Below, one piece after another: positions 5,432 to 6,192 of a DNA stretch of 6,192 nt. How positions within the stretch are numbered: position 1 is the stretch's first letter; each line of letters opens with the position of its first letter. The DNA is from Thermoplasmata archaeon (lineage in GTDB: Archaea; Thermoplasmatota; Thermoplasmata; Thermoplasmatales; Thermoplasmataceae): the NCBI GenBank assembly GCA_021797225.1, contig JAKAAE010000099.1, positions 1 to 6,192 of the forward strand, written 5' to 3'. The notes beneath the pieces are model-generated. The model searched no databases. It saw only the letters and a program-made list of their open reading frames with translations, and was not told the DNA's origin. Position numbers and translations under genes: made by a program.

Positions 5432-6192
5432 ATGGTTATTTCAGCAGAGGAATATAGAAAAAGCCTCAATGATGGAAGAGTTGTTTACTATCGTGGGAAA
5501 AAGGTCGAGAATGTTACAGAGCATATTGCATTAAAAGTTCCGGTGGAACATGCTTCCTCTATATATAAATTACAATTCGATGCCAATTATAAAGGAATTA
5601 CATGTTACATGGATGATAAACTGGGGAATATAAGTTCTTTTTACAGAATTCCCAAAAATACCGATGAACTGATGCAGCGGCATGATCTAATATACGAAAC
5701 TACAAGAATTGGGAGAGGGCAGTTCAATATTGTCAAGGCTATAGGAACTGACGCCATTTTTGCCTTAATGTATGTAACAAGAAGAATTGATGAAAAATAT
5801 CAAACCAATTATTATGAAAACGTAATGAAATTTTACACATATGCCGCCGGGAAGGACCTTAGCCTTGCACTGGCCCAGACAGATATGAAAGGAGACAGAT
5901 CCCTGAAGCCATCAGAACAAAATGACCCTGATATGTATGTGCATATTGTTAAAAGGGATAAAAATGGAATATATGTGTCCGGTGCAAAGGCACATACTAC
6001 CCAGTCTATAGCCGCCAATGAACTTCTAGTAATACCTACTAGGAACATGGGGGCAGATGATATGGATTATGCAGTGGCTTTTGCAATACCTGCTAATACA
6101 AAGGGAATAACCATGTTTGCCCGACCATTGAAGGAAGTTGAAACAGTGGCAAATGATACACTTTCAGTCATAGGAAGAAAAAAAGATCGGAA
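5432..6192 (+). CDS. 4-hydroxybutyryl-CoA dehydratase / 4-hydroxyphenylacetate 3-hydroxylase family flavoprotein, N-terminal half (C-terminus off the right edge)
   Basis: The frame is open for 253 codons to the window end; full family members are about 480-520 residues. Recognisable family blocks are AEEYRKSLNDGRVVYYRGKK (5-24), IDEKYQTNYYENV (119-131), TDMKGDRSLKPSEQNDPD (150-167), GIYVSGAKAHTT (179-190) and IPTRNMGADDMDYAVAFAIP (201-220). From recall of the family, these lie closer to 4-hydroxybutyryl-CoA dehydratase (TDPKGDR, GAKAHQT) than to classical HpaB hydroxylases. However, the CX3C pair that holds the [4Fe-4S] cluster of the true dehydratase (C99, C103) aligns to N99 and A103, and the only cysteine in the visible part is C58. 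The protein should therefore bind FAD in the acyl-CoA-dehydrogenase-like fold but lack that cluster. A hydroxylase, an isomerase or a divergent dehydratase paralogue is possible. I prefer the ATG at 5432; the in-frame ATG at 5426 would add Met-Phe. The gene diverges from the acyl-CoA ligase, suggesting a CoA-thioester or aromatic substrate. Confidence 0.82.
   Translation, partial: MVISAEEYRKSLNDGRVVYYRGKKVENVTEHIALKVPVEHASSIYKLQFDANYKGITCYMDDKLGNISSFYRIPKNTDELMQRHDLIYETTRIGRGQFNIVKAIGTDAIFALMYVTRRIDEKYQTNYYENVMKFYTYAAGKDLSLALAQTDMKGDRSLKPSEQNDPDMYVHIVKRDKNGIYVSGAKAHTTQSIAANELLVIPTRNMGADDMDYAVAFAIPANTKGITMFARPLKEVETVANDTLSVIGRKKDR

Noticed and set aside
5432..6192. Calling this gene a bona fide 4-hydroxybutyryl-CoA dehydratase of the 3-hydroxypropionate/4-hydroxybutyrate cycle
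   Set aside because: The CX3C iron-sulfur ligands are missing (N99, A103), so the specific reaction cannot be claimed in spite of the overall similarity.

Overview
The window looks like chromosomal DNA of an acidophilic archaeon of the Thermoplasmata (Ferroplasma/Cuniculiplasma type). This is inferred from AT-rich DNA, heavy use of AGA/AGG for Arg and ATA for Ile, TATA-like octamers about 26 bp upstream of start codons that lack a ribosome binding site (leaderless transcription), and one archaeal-type GTGAT Shine-Dalgarno. The genus is a guess; no rRNA or tRNA gene is present to settle it.

Layout. (1) 1-449, minus strand: N-terminal part of an MFS transporter that runs off the left edge. (2) 450-583: divergent promoter region with a 21-bp near-perfect palindrome. 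(3) 584-1522, plus: metallo-beta-lactamase-fold hydrolase with a complete metal site. (4) 1652-2005, plus: a small, methionine-rich, helical protein I do not recognise. (5) 2006-2180: TATA box, then three back-to-back inverted repeats and a Shine-Dalgarno, leading into (6) 2181-3635, plus: a complete 14-TM-type (DHA2-like) MFS drug/metabolite exporter. (7) 3661-5310, minus: a full-length acyl-CoA ligase (AMP-forming), convergent with the exporter. (8) 5311-5431: divergent promoter region with two dyads 22 bp apart. (9) 5432 to the right edge, plus: N-terminal half of a protein of the 4-hydroxybutyryl-CoA dehydratase / 4-hydroxyphenylacetate 3-hydroxylase flavoprotein family, in which the two N-terminal iron-sulfur cysteines of the true dehydratase are replaced by Asn and Ala.

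How the genes may work together (inference): an acyl- or aryl-CoA ligase transcribed divergently from an acyl-CoA-dehydrogenase-fold flavoprotein suggests an organic-acid catabolic module, in which an acid is activated to its CoA thioester and then oxidised or isomerised. Two transporters and an MBL hydrolase lie beside it. No insertion sequence, CRISPR array, phage gene or stable RNA gene was seen. The most interesting material is regulatory: dyads in both divergent intergenic regions, and a structured or operator-packed leader before the exporter.
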